From positions 1 through 64,000 of the forward strand of contig NZ_AYMR01000034.1 of assembly GCF_000633535.1 (NCBI RefSeq): a stretch of 64,000 nucleotides of DNA, read 5' to 3'. The position numbers were made by a program, and so were the translations under genes. The first letter of the stretch is position 1, and the number at the start of each line of letters is the position of its first letter. Origin of the DNA: Leifsonia aquatica H1aii (GTDB lineage Bacteria > Actinomycetota > Actinomycetes > Actinomycetales > Microbacteriaceae). Shown here piece after piece: positions 6,923 to 15,627 of the stretch. Under the pieces are notes generated by a model, which worked only from the letters and a program-made list of their open reading frames with translations, was not told where the DNA came from and did not search any database.

Positions 6923-7702
6923 ATGCTGCTGAACGTGATCGACGGAAACACCCCCGCCCCGCCCGTGCTCGTCCTCGACTTCGACGGGACCGTGTGCATC
7001 GGCGATGCCCCGGTCTGGGCCTACGCCGAGGCCGTCATCGCGGGGATCCTCGACCACGACGGCGCTGCGGGATCGGAACTTGACGCCGACCTGCGTGCCC
7101 GCCTCGGGGCGTTCCTGGACGGCGAGCCCGGGTCCCCCGCCTACGCGGACGGTTACGCCGCGGTCGCCGAGCTCGCCGCGGGCCACGCGGACGAGGACCT
7201 GCTCGAGCGCGCCTACCAGCGCAGCCGCCGCGAGCTCGCCGGCGGACGCGTGGACGTGTCGGCACCGGCCGGTCTCGCCGAGTTCCTCGACGGCCTGGCC
7301 GGCACGACCGAACGCGTGCTCGTGACCAACGCCCCCCTCGACGGCGTGACCGAGACGCTCGCCGCGCTCGGCCTGCTCGATTCGATCGACCGTGTGCACG
7401 CCCAGGCGCGCAAGCCGGCCGGCTGGACGAGCCTCCTCCCCCGCCTCCTCGACGGCCGGGATCCGCACCGCCTCCTCTCGGTCGGCGACATCTGGGGCAA
7501 CGACCTCGCCGCCCCTCTGGCTGCGGGGTGCGCGACCGCGCTGATCGACCGGTTCGGGCACCGTGCCGGGCCGGCGAACCTCGTGGCCTCGTCCTTCCCG
7601 GAGCTCTACCCGGGCATCGCCGCCTGGGCCGCCGATCCGATCGCGTTCGCCTCCTCGCACCCGGTCGAGCGCGCCGCCTCCTCCATCGCGACCTCCGCCT
7701 GA
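6923..7702 (+). CDS. HAD-family hydrolase of the phn-type operon
   Basis: This 259-residue haloacid-dehalogenase phosphatase has motif I LVLDFDGTV (nucleophile Asp19, Asp21), motif II LVTNAP, the motif III Lys in RKPAGW, and motif IV GDIWGNDLAAP. It is likely to hydrolyse a small phosphomonoester in the cytoplasm. It is the first gene of the seven-gene transport operon, preceded by GGAGG at 6914-6918. Phosphonoacetaldehyde hydrolase (PhnX) is also an HAD enzyme, but I see no PhnX-specific signature and no partner transaminase gene here. Confidence 0.85.
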   Translation: MLLNVIDGNTPAPPVLVLDFDGTVCIGDAPVWAYAEAVIAGILDHDGAAGSELDADLRARLGAFLDGEPGSPAYADGYAAVAELAAGHADEDLLERAYQRSRRELAGGRVDVSAPAGLAEFLDGLAGTTERVLVTNAPLDGVTETLAALGLLDSIDRVHAQARKPAGWTSLLPRLLDGRDPHRLLSVGDIWGNDLAAPLAAGCATALIDRFGHRAGPANLVASSFPELYPGIAAWAADPIAFASSHPVERAASSIATSA

Positions 7703-7769
7703 CCGCTTCTCCACCGACCCACCGCAACCGCACCGTTCGACCCACCACCCGCACAGAATGGGAACCGCA

Positions 7770-8795
7770 ATGAAACTCCGCACGACCGCCGCCGCGAGCG
7801 CCACCGGCCTCGCGCTCCTCACCGTCCTGGCCCTCAGCGGCTGCGGCGTGAGCCAGCAGACCGCCGCCGCCGGTGGCACCAGCACCCCGGCCTCCGTCTG
7901 CTCCGGCAGCGCGGACGACAAGGCCGCCGACCCCACGCAGCTCACGCTCGCGCTCGTCCCCTCCGGCGACGCCAGCAAGCTCGTCGAGACGGTCAAGCCG
8001 CTGGAGGATGCGCTCACGAAGCGCCTCGGCATCCCGGTCAAGGGCGTCATCACCCAGGACTACCAGGCCGCCGTGGAGGCCATCGGCAGCAACCAGGCGC
8101 AGATCGGCATGCTCCCGAGCCTGCAGATGAGCCAGGCGTGCGACAAGTACGGCGCGGTCCCGGCGCTGCAGACCCAGCGCAACGGCAAGAGCAGCTACGC
8201 CGCGCAGTTCTTCACGAACCAGCCCGACAAGTACTGCTCCGACAAGCCGGTGGCCGGCGCCAACGGCATGCTCTACTGCAACGGCACCGAGAAGGGCACC
8301 GGCCCTGCCGGGCTCGACAGCATCACCAAGATCAAGGGCGCGACCGTCTCGCTCCTCCAGGCGGCCTCCCCGGCCGGCTACATCTTCCCGGTCGCAGCGA
8401 TGAAGAAGGCCGGCCTCGACGTCGACAAGGACATCAAGACCGTCCAGGTCACGGCCAACGACGCCAGTGTGCTCGCCGTCTACAACGGCGACGCCGAGGT
8501 CGGCACGAGCTACTGGGACGCCCGCAGCGTGGTCGCGAAGGACACCCCCGACGTCGGCCAGAAGGTCGTCGTCTTCGCCCTGACCGACGAGATCCCCAAC
8601 GACGGCGTCTCGATCACCGGCAAGATCAGCTCGAAATGGCAGACCAAGATCGCCGACGCGATGAAGGACTACGCGAGCACGGACGAGGGCGTCAAGGCCC
8701 TCACCGCGATCTACCAGATCACGGGACTCGTCGACGCCGACCCGGCCAGCCTGAAGAAGACGCAGGAGGCCGCGGCCAGCATCGGCCTCGGCTGA
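7770..8795 (+). CDS. phnD: PhnD-type phosphate/phosphonate/phosphite-binding lipoprotein
   Basis: The 341-residue protein begins with a lipoprotein signal ending in the lipobox LSGC (Cys25), then the PhnD fold. It includes LTLALVPSGDASKLVETVKPLEDALTKRLGIPV, QAQIGMLPSLQ, and the closing GVKALTAIYQITGLVDAD. It binds phosphorus oxyanion ligands outside the membrane and delivers them to the PhnE permeases. An earlier in-frame ATG at 7758 adds four residues; 7770 fits the signal peptide better. It lies 67 bp after the HAD gene and is followed by a strong hairpin at 8810-8840. Confidence 0.9.
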   Translation: MKLRTTAAASATGLALLTVLALSGCGVSQQTAAAGGTSTPASVCSGSADDKAADPTQLTLALVPSGDASKLVETVKPLEDALTKRLGIPVKGVITQDYQAAVEAIGSNQAQIGMLPSLQMSQACDKYGAVPALQTQRNGKSSYAAQFFTNQPDKYCSDKPVAGANGMLYCNGTEKGTGPAGLDSITKIKGATVSLLQAASPAGYIFPVAAMKKAGLDVDKDIKTVQVTANDASVLAVYNGDAEVGTSYWDARSVVAKDTPDVGQKVVVFALTDEIPNDGVSITGKISSKWQTKIADAMKDYASTDEGVKALTAIYQITGLVDADPASLKKTQEAAASIGLG

Positions 8796-8809
8796 TCCGA
8801 CCCACCACG

Positions 8810-8840
8810 GCCCCGCCGGCACGATTCACGCCGGCGGGGC
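8810..8840 (+). terminator. perfect 11-bp hairpin between phnD and phnC
   Basis: GCCCCGCCGGC (8810-8820), a 9-base loop, and GCCGGCGGGGC (8830-8840) form a perfect stem without a following T-tract. Such hairpins after a binding-protein gene usually protect the upstream mRNA or cause partial termination, giving more binding protein than permease. Confidence 0.6.
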
Positions 8841-8868
8841 CCGCACCATGCAGGAGAGAGGGAGAGAC

Positions 8869-9678
8869 GTGACCGCATCCACCGCATCCACCGGCGCCGG
8901 CGTCCGGTTCGAGAACGTCGGGGTCACCTACCCCAACGGCTACACGGGCCTCCGCGACGTCAGCCTCGAGATCGCCCCGGGCGAGATGGCCGCCGTCGTC
9001 GGTCTCTCCGGCGCGGGCAAATCGACCCTGATCCGCACCATCAACGGGCTGGTCCCGATCACCTCTGGCGAGATCACGGTCGGCGACCAGCGACTGAAGG
9101 GGCTGCGCGGACGTGCGCTGCGCGAGCTCCGCAGCGACGTCGGCATGGTCTTCCAGAGCTTCAACCTCGCCAAACGCACGACGGTGCTCAACAATGTCCT
9201 GATGGGCCGGCTCTACCACACGTCCGCCTGGCGGGCGCTGCTCGGAGCCTGGGCGAAGGACGACGTGGAGCTCGCCATGCAGGCCCTCGAACGCGTCGAG
9301 ATCGTGCCGAAGGCGTACGCGAGCGCGTCCGAGCTCTCCGGCGGCCAGCAGCAGCGCGTGGCGATCGCCCGCACGCTCGCGCAGCGGCCGAAGGTCATCC
9401 TGGCCGACGAGCCGGTGGCCTCCCTCGACCCGCCGACCTCCCACGTCGTGATGCGCGACCTGCAGCGGATCAATGCGGAGCTCGGGATCACCGTCGTGGT
9501 GAACCTGCACTTCCTCGATCTCGCCCGCCGTTACGGCTCGCGGCTGATCGGGCTGCGCAGCGGCGAGATCGTCTTCGACGGCACCGGGGCCGACGCCGAC
9601 GAGGCCGTGTTCGAGTCCATCTACGGCCGGTCGCTCACCGCGGACGACGTGCTCGACGCCCCGGCGGTGCAGCTGTGA
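8869..9678 (+). CDS. phnC: PhnC-type ABC transporter ATP-binding protein
   Basis: The 269-residue ATPase has Walker A GLSGAGKST (about residues 45-53), Q-loop VFQSFNLAKR, signature LSGGQQQR, Walker B VILADEP with DPPTS after it, and the switch His in VNLHFLDLA. The NLHFLDLA switch is typical of PhnC. It powers import with the two PhnE permeases. I prefer GTG 8869 over the ATG at 8848, because AGGAGAGAGGGAGAG precedes it. The stop overlaps the phnE start as GTGA. Confidence 0.92.
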   Translation: MTASTASTGAGVRFENVGVTYPNGYTGLRDVSLEIAPGEMAAVVGLSGAGKSTLIRTINGLVPITSGEITVGDQRLKGLRGRALRELRSDVGMVFQSFNLAKRTTVLNNVLMGRLYHTSAWRALLGAWAKDDVELAMQALERVEIVPKAYASASELSGGQQQRVAIARTLAQRPKVILADEPVASLDPPTSHVVMRDLQRINAELGITVVVNLHFLDLARRYGSRLIGLRSGEIVFDGTGADADEAVFESIYGRSLTADDVLDAPAVQL

Positions 9679-10481
9679 CCACGGCGTCCGGTCCCGCGGG
9701 GTCGCTGCGCCCGACCCGTCCGCGCACCGGCTGGAAGGCCGCCCTCGCCGTCGTGGTCGTCGCCGGCATCACGGTCTGGTCCGCCGTCGCGGTCCAGGTC
9801 GACGTCGGCGCACTGTTCGCCAACGCGCAGAACGCGTCGAGCACCTTCGTCCAGCTGTTCCAGCCGGACTACTCGTTCTTCCCCGAGACGCTGCCCGCCC
9901 TGCTCCAGACCGTCCAGATGGCCGTCATCGCCACCGCCGTCAGCGTCGTGATCGCCCTGCCGCTCTCGTTCCTCGCCTCGCGCGCGACCAACCCCAACGG
10001 GCCCGTCCTCGGCGTCGTGCGGTTCGTGATGAACGTCGTGCGCAGCGTGCCCGACCTGCTCTACGCCTCCCTCTTCGTCACCGTGGTCGGCACGGGGGCG
10101 CTCTCCGGCATCCTCGCGCTCGTGCTGTTCAACGTGGGCATCCTGGTCAAACTCGTGTCCGAAGCGCTCGACGGCCTCGACCGCGGCGGCCAGGAGGCGG
10201 CCCTCGCGTCGGGGGCCACCTGGTTCCGGGCGAACCGGGCCGCGATGGTGCCGGAGGTCGCACCCACGTACCTCTCCCAGACCATCTACGTGCTCGAGCT
10301 GAACATCCGCGCCTCGACGGTCATCGGCCTCGTCGGCGCAGGCGGCCTGGGCATGCTGATCGACAAGGTGAGGACGTTCTACCAGTACCACTACCTGAGC
10401 ATGATCATCCTGGAGGTCCTGGTGCTCGTCGTGCTGCTCGAGCTGCTCAGCTCCGTCGCCCGACGGAGGCTGCTGCGATGA
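9675..10481 (+). CDS. phnE: PhnE-type ABC transporter permease 1
   Basis: This 268-residue permease has about six transmembrane segments. The binding-protein-dependent transport motif lies in the C-terminal half (EAASG-like QEAALASGATWFRANRAAMVPEVAP), followed by the PhnE-typical ELNIRASTVIGLVGAGGLG. It starts at GTG 9675, overlapping phnC, and its stop overlaps the next permease as ATGA. It forms the membrane channel with permease 2. Confidence 0.9.
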   Translation: MTTASGPAGSLRPTRPRTGWKAALAVVVVAGITVWSAVAVQVDVGALFANAQNASSTFVQLFQPDYSFFPETLPALLQTVQMAVIATAVSVVIALPLSFLASRATNPNGPVLGVVRFVMNVVRSVPDLLYASLFVTVVGTGALSGILALVLFNVGILVKLVSEALDGLDRGGQEAALASGATWFRANRAAMVPEVAPTYLSQTIYVLELNIRASTVIGLVGAGGLGMLIDKVRTFYQYHYLSMIILEVLVLVVLLELLSSVARRRLLR

Positions 10482-11398
10482 CCGCGCTCACCGGAACCGG
10501 CCCCGCGACAGCGACCGCCGAACGCGGCACACCCGGAGCACCGCGTCCCGGCCAGGAGCGCCCGAAGCGCCCCCTCCGGCTCGGCCGCGCCGTCGTCGGC
10601 ATCGTGGTCACCGCCGTCGTCGTGGCCGCGTTCTGGGGCATCGACATCTCCTGGGACGCCCTCCTGCAACTGCCGCAGAAGCTCGCCCACTACCTCGGCC
10701 TGATGTTCCTCCCGCCGGCCTGGTCGAAGCTTCCGGATGCCCTTTCGGCCACGATGCTCTCGGTCGCGATGGCGTGGTTCGGCACGGTGCTGGGCGTGAT
10801 CGTGTCCTTCCCGCTCAGCCTGCTCGCGACCCGGGGTCTCACGCCCGCGATCGTGCGCTGGCCCCTGCGCGCGGTGTTCGCCGTGCTGCGCGCGGTGCCC
10901 GAGGTCGTCATCGCCGTGCTCATGCTCTCGGTCACCGGGCTGACGGCCTACACCGGGGCGCTGGCGATCGCGATCGGCTCGATCGGCACGCTCGGCAAGT
11001 GGGGATACGAGAGCTTCGAGTCGGTCGACCGCGGTCCCATCGAGGCGGCCACCGCCGCCGGCGCCTCCCGAGTGCAGATCATGCGCTGGGGCGTGTGGCC
11101 GAGCGCGGTTCCCGACGTGCTCGCCTTCTGGCTCTACCGCTTCGAGATCAACGTGCGCGCCTCCGCCATCCTGGGCCTCATCGGCGCCGGCGGCATCGGC
11201 AAGATGCTCGTCGACAACATCCAGTTCCGGGTCTGGGACGTCGTCGGGATGCTGATGCTCGTGGTCGTCGTGGTCACGATGGTCATCGATCAGCTCTCGG
11301 GAATGGTGCGCCACCGCATCATCGCCGGACGCTGGCAGCTCCCGGTGGTCGGCGCGCTCCGCCGCCGGAGCGGCCGAGCCAGTAGGGTGACCTCGTGA
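10478..11398 (+). CDS. phnE: PhnE-type ABC transporter permease 2
   Basis: The 306-residue second permease has an extra Pro/Arg-rich cytoplasmic N-terminus of about 40 residues, then transmembrane segments. It contains the EAA-type loop IEAATAAGASRVQIMRWGVWPSAVP and the family end motif FEINVRASAILGLIGAGGIGK. It overlaps permease 1 and the metallophosphoesterase gene by 4 bp each. Two distinct PhnE subunits in one operon imply a heterodimeric channel. Confidence 0.9.
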   Translation: MTALTGTGPATATAERGTPGAPRPGQERPKRPLRLGRAVVGIVVTAVVVAAFWGIDISWDALLQLPQKLAHYLGLMFLPPAWSKLPDALSATMLSVAMAWFGTVLGVIVSFPLSLLATRGLTPAIVRWPLRAVFAVLRAVPEVVIAVLMLSVTGLTAYTGALAIAIGSIGTLGKWGYESFESVDRGPIEAATAAGASRVQIMRWGVWPSAVPDVLAFWLYRFEINVRASAILGLIGAGGIGKMLVDNIQFRVWDVVGMLMLVVVVVTMVIDQLSGMVRHRIIAGRWQLPVVGALRRRSGRASRVTS

Positions 11399-12243
11399 CC
11401 CCAGCCGCGACGCCCCCGGGCCTCCGCATCCTGCACCTGAGCGACACCCACCTGTTCAGCGACGGCAGCCTCCACTACGGCCGGGTGGACACCCTCGCCG
11501 CGCTGGACCGGACGCTCGACCGTGCCGCCTCCCTCGACGCGATCGACGTCGTCGTGGCGACCGGCGACCTGTCGGACGACGGCGGCGAGCACAGCTACCG
11601 TCTGCTCGCCTCCCGGCTCGCCCCGTTCGCCACCGACCGCGGCGCCGACCTGGTCTACGCGATGGGCAACCACGACCTCCGTGCCGGTTTCGAGGCCGTC
11701 CTCGGAGCCCGCGAGACGGTCAGCCTGCACAACGGCTTCCGGATCGTCACCCTCGACACCTCGGTCCCCGGAGCCGGCTACGGTGCCCTCGACGCCGACC
11801 AGCTGGACCGGCTGGCGGCTGTCCTCGCCGTTCCGGCGCCGCACGGCACGGTGGTCGCCCTGCACCATCCGCCCGTCCCCGCGGCGAGCGCCCTCCTCGC
11901 CGCCCTGGAGCTGAGCAACCCGGAAGCCTTGCTCGACGTCTGCGCCGGCGGCGACGTGCGCCTGATCCTGGGCGGCCACTACCACCACGCCCTCGCGACC
12001 GTCGCCCGCGGCATCCCCGTCGTCGTCGCCCCGGGTGTCGCGAACAGCTCCGACCCCATCGCCGCCGCAGGGACCGAGCGCGCCGTGACGGGTTCCGGCT
12101 TCGCGGTCGTCGAGCTGCCCGCAACGGGTGAGCCGCGCGCCGTCTTCCTCCCCGCACCGGGCCCGGACGACGGCGCCGAGATCTTCGACCTCGACGCCGC
12201 GGAGGTCGCCCGCATCGCCGACGCGGCGGGCAGCGGCGCATGA
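11395..12243 (+). CDS. metallophosphoesterase (calcineurin-like) of the phn-type operon
   Basis: The 282-residue dinuclear metal enzyme has all five family blocks: LSDTHLF, GDLSDDGG, GNHD, HHPP, and GGHYHH. It resembles the CpdA/GpdQ group of cyclic-nucleotide or glycerophosphodiester phosphodiesterases. No signal peptide is seen, so it should act on cytoplasmic substrate. It is coupled to permease 2 (GTGA) and to the RpiR gene (ATGA). Together with the HAD phosphatase it could split an imported phosphodiester in two steps; this is inference. Confidence 0.88.
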   Translation: MTPAATPPGLRILHLSDTHLFSDGSLHYGRVDTLAALDRTLDRAASLDAIDVVVATGDLSDDGGEHSYRLLASRLAPFATDRGADLVYAMGNHDLRAGFEAVLGARETVSLHNGFRIVTLDTSVPGAGYGALDADQLDRLAAVLAVPAPHGTVVALHHPPVPAASALLAALELSNPEALLDVCAGGDVRLILGGHYHHALATVARGIPVVVAPGVANSSDPIAAAGTERAVTGSGFAVVELPATGEPRAVFLPAPGPDDGAEIFDLDAAEVARIADAAGSGA

Positions 12244-13124
12244 GCGAGGAGCGTGCCGGCGATCTGCGGCCCGGCGACCAGCGTCCCGGTGCCGTCATCG
12301 CGACCATCCGCAGCCTCCTGCCCTCCCTGCTGCCCACCGAGCGCGCGGTCGCCGCCGTGCTGCTGGAACGCTCCGCCGAGATCGTCGAGCTCAGCTCCCA
12401 GCAGGTGGCCGACCTCTCGGGGGCGTCCCGCGCCACCGTCGTCCGCACCTGCCAGAGCCTCGGCTTCACCGGCTACCAGCAGCTGCGCGTGCTGCTGGCC
12501 CGGGATGCGGCCGCGTTGCCGGCTTCGACCGCCGCCTCCCCGACCGGGTCCGCCGGCATCGTCGCGCACACCTTCACCCAGCTGGCCGACCGCGTCTCCG
12601 ACATGCTCGCCCTGCTCGACCCGGACTCGATCGAGCGGGCCGTCGCCCTGCTCGCGGGCGCCCGTCGCGTGGTCGTCGTCGGCAATGGCCTCTCCGCCCC
12701 GCTCGCCTGGGACGCCGCCGCCCGGCTGACCAGCATCGGCCGCGCCGCGGAAGCCCAGTCCGACGTCATCGGGCAGCAGATCACCGCCCGGCTCCTGCAG
12801 CCCGGCGACCTGCTCCTCGTCATCAGCGGCAGCGGCTCCAACGCCGTCACCCTGCGCACGGTCGCCGCCGCGAACGCCGCCGGGGCCGACGTCATCGCGG
12901 TCACCGCCTTCGGTCGCAGCCCGATCGCTCTCGCGGCGACCCTGGCGCTCGTCGTCACGATGCCCGATCTGACGTTCCGCGACGAGATCACTCTCGCCTC
13001 GCGGCTGCCCCAGGCCATCCTCATCGAGGGCCTCGTCGCCGCGACCACCGACCGCCTCGGCGATGCCGCGTTGCACGCCAAGAGCCTCGCCCTCGACGCG
13101 ATCAGCACCAACCTGGCGGAGTAG
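12240..13124 (+). CDS. RpiR-family transcriptional regulator (HTH plus SIS domain)
   Basis: The 294-residue protein has an N-terminal RpiR helix-turn-helix (IVELSSQQVADLSGASRATVVRTCQSLGFTGYQQLR). A SIS phospho-sugar-binding domain occupies about residues 135-260, with VVVGNGLSAPLAWDAAARL and LLLVISGSGSNAVTLRTVAAANAAGADVI. RpiR proteins sense phosphorylated small molecules. As the last gene of the operon it is the natural controller of the dyads at 6869-6913. Its effector may be the phosphorylated product of the pathway. Confidence 0.9.
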   Translation: MSEERAGDLRPGDQRPGAVIATIRSLLPSLLPTERAVAAVLLERSAEIVELSSQQVADLSGASRATVVRTCQSLGFTGYQQLRVLLARDAAALPASTAASPTGSAGIVAHTFTQLADRVSDMLALLDPDSIERAVALLAGARRVVVVGNGLSAPLAWDAAARLTSIGRAAEAQSDVIGQQITARLLQPGDLLLVISGSGSNAVTLRTVAAANAAGADVIAVTAFGRSPIALAATLALVVTMPDLTFRDEITLASRLPQAILIEGLVAATTDRLGDAALHAKSLALDAISTNLAE

Positions 13125-13150
13125 CGCGCGCGGCGCCCGGCCTGTTCCGA

Positions 13151-14125
13151 TCAGCTCGCCGGGTCGACCGGATGGTCGGGCCGGAGGAGTGCGGCGGCGC
13201 GTTCGAGCCGCGGTGTGGGAACGCCGAGCCGGCGCGCTTCGGCGAGCGCATCCAGGACCACCCGCCGCGGTTCGGCGGCGTACGCGTCGGTGTGTGCGGC
13301 AAGGCTCGCCCGCGCAATCGGCACGTACCTCGTCGCCAGCGCCGCCAGCGCCGCCATGAGCCAGGACGGCCTCCGGAACAGCATCAGGCTCGCCCGCTGG
13401 TCGCGAGGATCCACGCCACGCCGCCGCAGCACCGGGAAGAGTTCGCGGCCCACCAGGAACGCCTCGCGGAGGCTGCGCGGTCGACCGATCATCGCCGAGA
13501 GCGACCCTGCCCCGAGGGCCGCGGCGTGCATCCCGGCATCGGCGACGAAGTGCGCCAACAGCCAGCCCCGGATGTCCCGTTGCTCCGCCACCGTGAGTCC
13601 GGCGCTCGCAAACAGGTCGCGCACGGCGCGCTCGCGGGCGGTCGGCGCCGCTCCGTCGAGTGTCCCGAAGAGAATCCGCTTCATCAGCGCGCCCTGCAGC
13701 GTCCCCGCGGCATCGAATCCGCCGCCGGCCTGAGGGAATCCCCAGGCGAGCCGCTCCGCGGGGAGGGGAGCCGCGGCCGCCGGCGGGTCCGTCCAGATGT
13801 TGCCGAACACGAGCACCGTCGCTCCGCCGATGCGTGGCGCCAGGAACTCCGCGACCTCCGCGAGCGCCTGGTGGCCGACACTGACCACGATCACCTCGAC
13901 ATCGTGATCGGGCGCGAGCTCCTCCCGGTAGCGCGGCGACCAGCTCTCTCTCACCCGCACGCCGCCGGGCCGTCGGCGTGCGTCGAGCAGGTCGAGCTCG
14001 GTGCCGTCCCCGTACTCCGCTGCCCGGCCGGGCCGCACCAGGACCTCCACCTCGTGACCGGCGCGTTCCAAGGCCCACCCGTAGATCGACGCGATCACGC
14101 CCCGCCCGAACATCACGACCTTCAT
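13151..14125 (-). CDS. ketopantoate reductase-family (ApbA/PanE) protein
   Basis: The 324-residue protein starts MKVVMFGRGVIASIYGWALERAGHEVEVLVRP, a Rossmann NADP-binding motif (GxGxxG-like) typical of ApbA/PanE. A C-terminal helical domain follows. The Lys/Asn/Glu catalytic set is not clearly conserved, so it is probably a paralogue acting on another 2-oxo or alpha-keto substrate, not the pantothenate enzyme. ATG 14125 begins at the dinucleotide fold and faces the TetR gene. Two palindromes lie between them, so TetR control is likely. Confidence 0.82.
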   Translation of the reverse strand: MKVVMFGRGVIASIYGWALERAGHEVEVLVRPGRAAEYGDGTELDLLDARRRPGGVRVRESWSPRYREELAPDHDVEVIVVSVGHQALAEVAEFLAPRIGGATVLVFGNIWTDPPAAAAPLPAERLAWGFPQAGGGFDAAGTLQGALMKRILFGTLDGAAPTARERAVRDLFASAGLTVAEQRDIRGWLLAHFVADAGMHAAALGAGSLSAMIGRPRSLREAFLVGRELFPVLRRRGVDPRDQRASLMLFRRPSWLMAALAALATRYVPIARASLAAHTDAYAAEPRRVVLDALAEARRLGVPTPRLERAAALLRPDHPVDPAS

Positions 14126-14143
14126 GCGCTCCCGCCTCCGATA

Positions 14144-14164
14144 AAGTGGAGACCGCCTCCACTT
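14144..14164. promoter_or_regulatory. TetR operator candidate O1
   Basis: A 21-bp palindrome, AAGTGGAG-ACCGC-CTCCACTT, lies between the divergent reductase and tetR-family genes. It shares the half-site GTGGAG/CTCCAC with O2, whose centre is about 26 bp away. This is the typical autoregulated divergon arrangement. Confidence 0.7.
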
Positions 14165-14170
14165 GTACGA

Positions 14171-14190
14171 TATGGAGACGATCTCCACTT
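14171..14190. promoter_or_regulatory. TetR operator candidate O2
   Basis: TATGGAGA-CGA-TCTCCACTT contains the perfect 15-bp dyad TGGAGACGATCTCCA at 14173-14187 and repeats the O1 half-site. It is 24 bp before the tetR-family GTG. Confidence 0.7.
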
Positions 14191-14213
14191 GTCAACGAGA
14201 GAGGGGCGGGACC

Positions 14214-14765
14214 GTGGCCCGAACCGAGCGGACCGATGCCCGGCGCAACCGCGAAGCGATCGTCGCCGCCGCGCGCGACGCCTTCCATCGCGGCGAGTTC
14301 GACCGCCGCTTCGACGACTTCGCGGGCCTGGCCGGGGTCGGCGTCGGAACGCTCTACCGCCACTTCCCGACCCGGGACGCCCTCGCAGCGGCCGTCTATC
14401 GCGACGAGGTCGAGGCCCTCCAGGACGACGCACGACGCCTGCTCGACGAGGGGCCGCCCGCAGCAGCCCTCGCCGCCTTCCTCCGCACGTTCGTCCAGCG
14501 GATCGTCGCCGAGCCCGCCCTCGCCCACACGCTCGGGGCGCAGATGCGCGACCGTCCCGACATGCAGGCCGAAGGCGCCGCCACCCTGGCGGACGTCATC
14601 GCCCCGCTCGTCGATGCGGCCACCGCAGAAGGCCGCCTCCTCAACGACCTCACCCCCGGCGTCGTCCTGACGGCGCTCCACGGGATCGGCTCCTCCGCCG
14701 AACGCCCCGGGTGGGAGGCCGACGCCGAACGGCTCATCGCCGCACTCGTGCGCGAGCGCGGCTGA
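14214..14765 (+). CDS. TetR-family transcriptional regulator
   Basis: The 183-residue protein has a TetR helix-turn-helix (RRNREAIVAAARDAFHRG, then FAGLAGVGVGTLYRHFPTRDAL) and a helical ligand domain. GTG 14214 is preferred over the upstream ATG at 14163, because GAGGGGCGGG precedes it and the upstream start would fall inside operator O1. It probably represses itself and the divergent ketopantoate-reductase-like gene. The inducer is unknown. Confidence 0.88.
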   Translation: MARTERTDARRNREAIVAAARDAFHRGEFDRRFDDFAGLAGVGVGTLYRHFPTRDALAAAVYRDEVEALQDDARRLLDEGPPAAALAAFLRTFVQRIVAEPALAHTLGAQMRDRPDMQAEGAATLADVIAPLVDAATAEGRLLNDLTPGVVLTALHGIGSSAERPGWEADAERLIAALVRERG

Positions 14766-14786
14766 ACGGGCCGTGGCCCACCGGGA

Positions 14787-15572
14787 TCAGCCGAGCTGGT
14801 CCGAGGGCCGCACCAGCACCTCGTTGATCGCGAAGTGGCGTGGTCGTGTGACCGCGAACGCGATCACCTCGGCCACATCCTCCGCCGTCACCTGCACGGT
14901 GTCATAGAAGCTCTCGGTGCCCTGGCGCGTCTCGCCGTGGGTGATGTGCGTCGGCAGCTCGGTGGCGACCGCGCCCGGCTCGATCACGGTGACGCGGATC
15001 CCGGGCAGCAGTTGCTGACGGAGCGATTCGGACCAGCCGTTGATCCCCCACTTGGTCGCGGCGTAGACCGCGTTGCCGGAGCGTGCGGTGCGACCGGCGA
15101 CCGACGAGAGGTTGACGATGTCGCCGCCGCCGTCCTGCAGCTGAGCGAGGAACACCTCGGTCGCCGTGATGGCGCCGAGCAGATTGACCTCGACCATCCG
15201 CCGGTAGTCGTCGCGCTGCTCGGACGAGAACGGGCCGAGCAGCATGATCCCGGCGTTGTTGACGAGCACGTCGGCTCGGCCGAGCTCACGCTCCACGCGT
15301 CCGGCCGCCGCGACCAGGGTGTCCCGATCGGTGACATCGGCCTCGATTGCGAGGGCGCCACCCCCGAGTTCAGCGGCGAGGGCCGTGATGCGATCGACCC
15401 GGCGGGCGAGCAGGGCCACCCGGTACCCGTTCGCGGCGAGGGCGCGCGCCGTGGCGGCGCCGATACCCGAGGAGGCGCCGGTGACGACGGCGACCCGGGT
15501 GGCGGAGGAATCGGGTGACCCGGTGGAATCGGGCGATGCGGTGGGTTCGGAGGCTGCGATGGAATCGGTCAT
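14787..15572 (-). CDS. short-chain dehydrogenase/reductase
   Basis: The 261-residue SDR has the coenzyme motif VVTGASSGIGAATA, NNAGIM, catalytic Ser in NLSSVAG, and the YxxxK pair in YAATKWG. The end GPSDQLG-like tail fits classical SDRs of the YdfG group (NADP-dependent alcohol dehydrogenases). ATG 15572 is used because AAGGA lies upstream; the first ~23 residues are a low-complexity Ser/Pro/Asp tail. It is divergent from an XRE/MmyB regulator, a common regulator-target pairing. Confidence 0.88.
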   Translation of the reverse strand: MTDSIAASEPTASPDSTGSPDSSATRVAVVTGASSGIGAATARALAANGYRVALLARRVDRITALAAELGGGALAIEADVTDRDTLVAAAGRVERELGRADVLVNNAGIMLLGPFSSEQRDDYRRMVEVNLLGAITATEVFLAQLQDGGGDIVNLSSVAGRTARSGNAVYAATKWGINGWSESLRQQLLPGIRVTVIEPGAVATELPTHITHGETRQGTESFYDTVQVTAEDVAEVIAFAVTRPRHFAINEVLVRPSDQLG

Positions 15573-15627
15573 GGGAGGGTTCCTTTCCGTGCGTTCACGT
15601 CCAGTGGACTCCCTCCGAGGGTGCAGC

